Shown: positions 32,259 to 36,397 of the stretch, one piece after another
Layout: each line of letters begins with the position of its first letter
Position numbering within the stretch: position 1 is the stretch's first letter
Source of the DNA: Bacteroidota bacterium
GTDB lineage: Bacteria; Bacteroidota; Bacteroidia; Flavobacteriales_C; GCA-002722245
Direction of reading: 5' to 3'
Length of the DNA: 36,397 nt
NCBI GenBank assembly: GCA_026390935.1
Contig: JAPLEZ010000091.1
Location: forward strand, 1-36,397
Notes under the pieces: generated by a model
The model's input: only the letters and a program-made list of their open reading frames with translations
What the model was told of the DNA's origin: nothing
Databases searched by the model: none
Translations under genes and position numbers: made by a program

Positions 32259-32927
32259 ATGTGCGAAACAAACAATATGAAAAGAGCAATTTATTGGTGC
32301 AATGTAGACCAGTTTCCTGATACCATTCAAAAAGAAAAGATGATGGATCAGCTTCCAGTTTTTCTTCAAAAAAACATAAAAGAATACAAGAATGAACGTG
32401 ATTTCGCAAGGAGCTTGATAGGAAAATCATTGCTTCGAAAAGGTCTTGAAAAACTAGGTAAATCGCACCTCATGCTCGAGATCGAACGCAACAATTTTGG
32501 CAGATATGTTTGTCCGAAAGGAGAAGTCGATTTCAACATCTCCCACTCCGGAAATGCCGTTGTTGTTGCATTTGAAACGGAAGGAAAAGTAGGCATCGAT
32601 ATTCAAGAAAAAAGCAAAGGAAGCTTGCTCATTGCCGAGCGTTTCTTCGCCGAAGAAGAAGTGGAATGGATGAAAAAACAAAAAGACTTTAACCATGCCT
32701 TCACCCATGTTTGGACCCGTAAGGAAGCTGTAGTAAAAGCTACAGGCACAGGAATTAGAATTGCACTCAATTCATTCTTGGTATTGAACGACGAACTGGA
32801 AATGCAAGGCGAACCATTTTATTTGCAAAGTGATTTAACCCATTCGTCGGATTACTTTTTAACGGTGTGCAGCAATTTAAATCTGCCGTACGAAATTCAG
32901 CAAATATCTCTTGTAGAGCTACTGTAG
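32259..32927 (+). CDS. 4'-phosphopantetheinyl transferase (Sfp-like)
   Basis: This 222-residue protein activates carrier proteins by adding the coenzyme A arm. It has the three Sfp-family motifs: FNISHSG (residues 92-98), GIDIQEKS (112-119, with the Mg-binding Asp and Glu) and WTRKEAVVKATGTG (152-165, with Glu and Lys). The size matches the Sfp/EntD class rather than the short AcpS. The start is either ATG 32259 or ATG 32277 (MKRAIYWCNV), the latter being the usual first strand. No polyketide or peptide synthase gene is in the window, so the substrate is probably fatty-acid acyl carrier protein or a distant cluster. Confidence 0.92.
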   Translation: MCETNNMKRAIYWCNVDQFPDTIQKEKMMDQLPVFLQKNIKEYKNERDFARSLIGKSLLRKGLEKLGKSHLMLEIERNNFGRYVCPKGEVDFNISHSGNAVVVAFETEGKVGIDIQEKSKGSLLIAERFFAEEEVEWMKKQKDFNHAFTHVWTRKEAVVKATGTGIRIALNSFLVLNDELEMQGEPFYLQSDLTHSSDYFLTVCSNLNLPYEIQQISLVELL

Positions 32928-32947
32928 GGGCGAAATGCTTTTCGCCC
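32928..32947. terminator. GC-rich hairpin after the phosphopantetheinyl transferase gene
   Basis: GGGCGAAA and TTTCGCCC form a perfect 8-bp stem with a 4-base loop, starting directly after the stop codon. No T-run follows, so it may be an RNA-stabilising hairpin or a small dispersed repeat rather than a true terminator. Confidence 0.45.
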
Positions 32948-33049
32948 GCCACTAAGCGTGATTAATCGGTTTTTGAACGAAAAGTTTTTCTCCCTTACTA
33001 GCAATGCAAAATTTCGCTATGAACGTACTGGATTTAGACTAACTATTCT

Positions 33050-33057
33050 TAGATTTG
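33050..33057 (+). promoter_or_regulatory. Candidate -7 element (TAGATTTG) for the hexosaminidase
   Basis: TAGATTTG matches TAnnTTTG and lies 19 bases before the ATG at 33076. It overlaps the TTG at 33055, an alternative start that would then be untranscribed. Confidence 0.45.
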
Positions 33058-33075
33058 ATTTCTACTCAACTGAAT

Positions 33076-35661
33076 ATGAAGAATTTGTTTTTTATCTTTT
33101 TTATTGCTGTTTTACTTACAGCATGCGATGAACCAGTAGTGAAAATTGCTGCTCCAGCAACAGCCAAGGATTTGGTGCTCACCTATGAAATGGTCACCAA
33201 CACCTATCAGAAAAAAGACCAGTCGCTCAACAAATTCACCATTCAAAACAATAGCGAAGGAAGTTGGGGTGCCAACTGGACCATCTACTTCAATCAAACC
33301 AGAAGCATTGTCGACAACACCATAAAAGGCGATGTTAAAATCACCAACATCAACGGCGATTACTACAAAATTGAACCTGCAAAAACTTTTAAAACCATTC
33401 CTTCCAAAGGAAAGTTGACTTTTACTTTTGAAACTGGAGCATGGATCATAAAAAACGCCGATTTCCCTTGTGGATTCTATATTGTATTTAAAGATTCCAC
33501 CGGCAAGGATTTAGCGCCCGAACTGCTTTCAAACGTTATTTATGCGCCATTGAATAAAGCAGAACAAACAAACAGAATTCCCAACGACAGCATTCCTGTT
33601 CCAACAGCGGAAAGCAGATATGAAAAAAATCTACTGATTAGTGATTTGAATGAAGGCGAATATTGTCCGATCATCCCCACTCCTACCTCTTACAAAAAAG
33701 AAAACGGAGAGTACAAAATCACTGGTAACACAATTCTATTTTACGATAAAAATTTAAAAACAGAAGCCATCTCGTTGCAAGCAACACTCACGAAATTTTT
33801 ACGTACCGAGCTAGAAATACGTGAAGGAAAAGGCTCTGGTATTGAATTGAGAACTGGCGCTAAATCGGTGAAAGGAGCTTATTCTTTAAAGGTTTCCGAC
33901 AAAGGTATTGTGATTTCGGCCTTTACTCCTGAAGGTATTTTCTACGGTGCGCAGAGTTTGAGAGCTTTAATTCCAGTGGCCGACTTCAAAAGAAATTTAG
34001 GCTCGGTGATCATTCCGGCATGCTCCGTAACTGATGTTCCAAAACTGGAATACCGAGGAATGTTTTTAGATGTTGCGCGCAACTTCCATTCAAAAGAAAG
34101 TGTTTTAAAATTGCTCGATTTAATGGCCTTTTACAAACTCAACAAATTCCATTTTCACATCATGGACGATGAAGGCTGGCGACTTGAAATTGCAGCTCTG
34201 CCTGAGTTAACCGAAGTAGGTTCAAAACGCGGACACACTAAAGATGAAACTGACATGCTCAATCCTACTTGCGGATCGGGCCCATTTGCCGATGCTGCAA
34301 AAAGCAATGGAACTGGGTTTTATACTAGAAAAGATTTCATTGAAATATTGACATACGCCGCCGATCGCCATATTGAAGTGATACCTGAAATGGATTTTCC
34401 TGGTCACGCCCGCGCTGCCATCGTTTCTATGAAAGCGCGCTACAACAAATACATTAAAACCGATGCTGCAAAAGCCAATGAATATTTGCTGCACGATCCT
34501 AATGACAAATCGAAATACAGTACCGAACAACATTACAACGACAACGTAATTTGCGTTGCTCAGGAATCGGTTTACAAATTCCTCGATACTGTTGTCACTG
34601 AAATTAGCGATATGTTCGACGAAGCTGGCGTTGAACTTACAACAATACACACGGGAGGCGATGAAGTTCCTCATCCAACATTAAAAAATCCGGAAGAAGG
34701 CGCATGGGTGAAATCTCCTATATGCATTGATTTCATGAACAAATCGGAGCAGTACAAAACTCCACGCAGCTTGTTCTACTACTACGTTTCACGATTCAAT
34801 AAAATTCTTTCCGACAAAAACATCATCACTGCAGGATGGGAAGAAATGGGTTTACTAAAACAATTACAGGATAGTGTTGAAACCATTGAACCCAACATGG
34901 AATTTGCAAATAAAACAGTTGTGCCTTACATATGGAACACCGTGTGGGGCTGGGGCAATGAAGACAGAGGATATAAGTTGGCCAACGCAGGCTTCAAAGT
35001 GGTTTTATCTAACGTGAGCAATCTTTATTTCGATTTAGCCAACGACAAAGATCCACTAGAAAACGGCTACTATTGGGGCGGATTTATTGATTTGAAAAAA
35101 ACGTGGTCCTTCACTCCTTTTAATATCGGCAACGGAATCAGTCAGGACAGAATGGGTCATTCCCTCGCTCCTGATTATATGAAAACACTAACACCTCTAA
35201 GCACAAAAGGCAAAAGCAATATTTTAGGGATTCAAGGACAGCTTTGGAGTGAAACCGTAAAAGGCAAAGAACTCATGGAGTACATGATATTCCCAAGAAT
35301 GATTGCCTTAGCCGAAAGAGCTTGGAATGGCGATCCTTCATGGAAAACCCAAAGCGAACAAGACCTTGCATGGAATCAGTTTGTGAATACTTTAGGAAAA
35401 AGAGATTTGCCGCGCTTGGAATACCTCACTAAAAACAACTCCATAAATTACAGAATTCCATTGCCTGGCGCTAAAATTGAAAACGATCAATTGTATGCCA
35501 ACATGGAAATTCCAGGTTTTACAATTATGTATTCTACAGACAATAAAACGTGGACGAAATACAGCGCTCCTGTTGCGGTGAAGAAAGGCAGCACAATTTA
35601 TCTTAAGGCTTCGAATAGCAAAGGAAGAGATGGCAGGGTGGTGACTATTACAGCACCCTGA
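33076..35661 (+). CDS. GH20 beta-N-acetylhexosaminidase lipoprotein with CHB_HEX domain
   Basis: The ATG at 33076 gives MKNLFFIFFIAVLLTAC, a lipoprotein signal with Cys17; the TTG at 33055 would precede it. The 861-residue protein has a CHB_HEX domain (about 30-170; NWTIYFNQTRSIVDN, IKNADFPCGFYIVFKD), a GH20b lead-in (YGAQSLRALIP near 300), the GH20 barrel (from YRGMFLDVARNFHSKESV) and a C-terminal beta-sandwich (GFTIMYSTDNKTWTKY). The catalytic pair is in HTGGDE (Asp529, Glu530), with WGWGNEDRGYK and GIQGQLWSE as further barrel strands. It would release GlcNAc from chitin oligomers at the cell surface or in the periplasm, using substrate-assisted catalysis. A paralogue follows. Confidence 0.95.
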   Translation: MKNLFFIFFIAVLLTACDEPVVKIAAPATAKDLVLTYEMVTNTYQKKDQSLNKFTIQNNSEGSWGANWTIYFNQTRSIVDNTIKGDVKITNINGDYYKIEPAKTFKTIPSKGKLTFTFETGAWIIKNADFPCGFYIVFKDSTGKDLAPELLSNVIYAPLNKAEQTNRIPNDSIPVPTAESRYEKNLLISDLNEGEYCPIIPTPTSYKKENGEYKITGNTILFYDKNLKTEAISLQATLTKFLRTELEIREGKGSGIELRTGAKSVKGAYSLKVSDKGIVISAFTPEGIFYGAQSLRALIPVADFKRNLGSVIIPACSVTDVPKLEYRGMFLDVARNFHSKESVLKLLDLMAFYKLNKFHFHIMDDEGWRLEIAALPELTEVGSKRGHTKDETDMLNPTCGSGPFADAAKSNGTGFYTRKDFIEILTYAADRHIEVIPEMDFPGHARAAIVSMKARYNKYIKTDAAKANEYLLHDPNDKSKYSTEQHYNDNVICVAQESVYKFLDTVVTEISDMFDEAGVELTTIHTGGDEVPHPTLKNPEEGAWVKSPICIDFMNKSEQYKTPRSLFYYYVSRFNKILSDKNIITAGWEEMGLLKQLQDSVETIEPNMEFANKTVVPYIWNTVWGWGNEDRGYKLANAGFKVVLSNVSNLYFDLANDKDPLENGYYWGGFIDLKKTWSFTPFNIGNGISQDRMGHSLAPDYMKTLTPLSTKGKSNILGIQGQLWSETVKGKELMEYMIFPRMIALAERAWNGDPSWKTQSEQDLAWNQFVNTLGKRDLPRLEYLTKNNSINYRIPLPGAKIENDQLYANMEIPGFTIMYSTDNKTWTKYSAPVAVKKGSTIYLKASNSKGRDGRVVTITAP

Positions 35662-35681
35662 AAAAACTCTTCATCATAAAA

Positions 35682-35771
35682 ATTGTCTGAACCTTGATTC
35701 ACTTGATGAAAGGATTTAAGGATCTGCAATCAAGATCATCTTTTAATCATGTGAATCAAGGTTCAGACAAT
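35682..35771. repeat. Long palindrome between tandem hexosaminidase genes
   Basis: Two 21-base arms (35682-35702 and 35751-35771) are exact complements, around a 48-base spacer whose ends also pair partly (TGATGAAAGGAT against ATCTTTTAATCA, with mismatches). The whole forms a hairpin of about 90 bases. GATT/AATC units recur through it. It lies 20 bases after the hexosaminidase stop, with no T-run following, so it is a repeat element or RNA-end structure more than a standard terminator. Confidence 0.85.
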
Positions 35772-35808
35772 CCCCCTCAATTTTTCTTTTATCCTTCCCT
35801 AATATTGC

Positions 35809-35816
35809 TAAATTTG
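35809..35816 (+). promoter_or_regulatory. Candidate -7 element (TAAATTTG) for the second hexosaminidase-like gene
   Basis: TAAATTTG matches TAnnTTTG, 28 bases before the ATG at 35844. The -33 region is T-rich without a clean TTTG. It suggests the second gene has its own promoter. Confidence 0.45.
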
Positions 35817-35843
35817 AGCTTCTATTACTATAAAAAAAAGATC

Positions 35844-36397
35844 ATGAGAAAAATACTTTTTGCTCTGCTTAGCATTACTCTTTTTGCAAGTTGCGCTGAT
35901 GAAGAAACTACAGCTTCAACGCGTCCCACAGGTGCCGACATTGAAATTTTATATGAAATGCTTGGCAATCGCTACCAAAGCAAAAATCAATACATGAACG
36001 AGTTTGTGATTCAAAATCACAGTAAATTCGAATTAAGTTCCAACTGGACCATCTACTTCCATCAGCCTTACCGCTTAATCGACAATAGTGTAAAAGGGCC
36101 GGTGACCATCAACCACATTAGCGGCGACTACTATAAAATTGAGCCATCGAAGGAATATGTTGCTGTGAAGCCTGAAGGCGAAATGCAATTTTCATTTCTG
36201 AACAGAGATGCAATGATTAAAAATGCTGATTTCCCATGTGGATTTTACATCGTTTTTAAAGACTCCTTGGGCGTTGAATCTCTTCCAGAAACAATTAGCG
36301 AAATCACTTACGGACCATTAATTAAAGCCGAACAACTTTCTAGAGCGGCTGGCGACAGTGTTGCTGCACCCACCGCAGAAAGTCGCTTTGCAGCCAA
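35844..36397 (+). CDS. Second CHB_HEX lipoprotein, probable tandem GH20 hexosaminidase (3' end outside window)
   Basis: The frame is open from the ATG to the window end (184 residues). It starts with a lipoprotein signal (MRKILFALLSITLFASC, Cys17) followed by acidic ADEE. The rest is a CHB_HEX domain closely similar to that of the preceding gene: SNWTIYFHQPYRLIDN, GDYYKIEPSKEY, IKNADFPCGFYIVFKDS and APTAESRF all have counterparts there in the same order. A GH20 catalytic domain is expected beyond the window but not seen. The pair arose by tandem duplication; the first 170 residues differ enough to rule out a recent copy. Confidence 0.85.
   Translation, partial: MRKILFALLSITLFASCADEETTASTRPTGADIEILYEMLGNRYQSKNQYMNEFVIQNHSKFELSSNWTIYFHQPYRLIDNSVKGPVTINHISGDYYKIEPSKEYVAVKPEGEMQFSFLNRDAMIKNADFPCGFYIVFKDSLGVESLPETISEITYGPLIKAEQLSRAAGDSVAAPTAESRFAA

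Noticed and set aside
34222-34674. 150-codon open frame on the minus strand within the GH20 gene
   Set aside because: Antisense shadow of the catalytic domain; composition unlike a real protein.

Overview
The window is a 36.4 kb stretch of a Bacteroidota chromosome. The evidence is consistent across several features: promoter elements of the TTTG/TAnnTTTG type, almost no Shine-Dalgarno sequences, A-rich leaders, outer-membrane barrels and lipoproteins, an ECF sigma factor of the type common in this phylum, a kdsC-ubiA-maf gene order, bacillithiol (bshB1) and cytochrome c maturation genes, and a NagB fused to a PIG-L domain. It looks like a free-living, chitin-using, respiring member (Flavobacteriales/Cytophagales-like) rather than a gut Bacteroides. 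I cannot name a species. I found no transposase, integrase, tRNA, rRNA or CRISPR array.

Layout. 1-7.8 kb holds housekeeping genes: the end of an ABC exporter, a glycine-rich RRM protein, an nth / radical SAM / methyltransferase operon, an ECF sigma factor with a small downstream gene, glutaminase, and a tandem UspA protein. 7.8-17.2 kb, all on the minus strand, is a compact chitin locus: a secreted GH18 chitinase, two related outer-membrane barrels, two related lipoproteins, then a NagB-PIG-L fusion. 17.2-20.0 kb has a repeat-rich intergenic region followed by a gapA-pfkA operon. 20.0-28.0 kb on the plus strand has bshB1 and ccmB, a second repeat-rich gap, then a tightly overlapping ccmC-ccmD-ccmE-ccmF-kdsC-ubiA-maf run. 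28.0-33.0 kb has a YwqK-like secreted protein, small secreted proteins, bioA, a membrane protein and a phosphopantetheinyl transferase. 33.0-36.4 kb has a GH20 hexosaminidase lipoprotein followed by a tandem paralogue cut by the window edge.

How the genes fit together. GH18 chitinase would cut chitin and GH20 would trim oligomers to GlcNAc. The barrel and lipoprotein pairs probably bind or pass the products at the outer membrane. The NagB fusion would deaminate (and perhaps deacetylate) amino-sugar phosphate to fructose-6-phosphate, which the neighbouring PfkA and GapA take into glycolysis. The locus has no SusC/SusD genes; its pairs of tandem paralogues are the best candidate for an undescribed uptake or adhesion system. 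Other points to check: a CcmB with a periplasmic insert resembling part of CcmE, a cysteine-type CcmE, an Nth lacking one iron-sulfur ligand, a PfkA with Asn in the GGDG motif, and several long or covarying intergenic hairpins.
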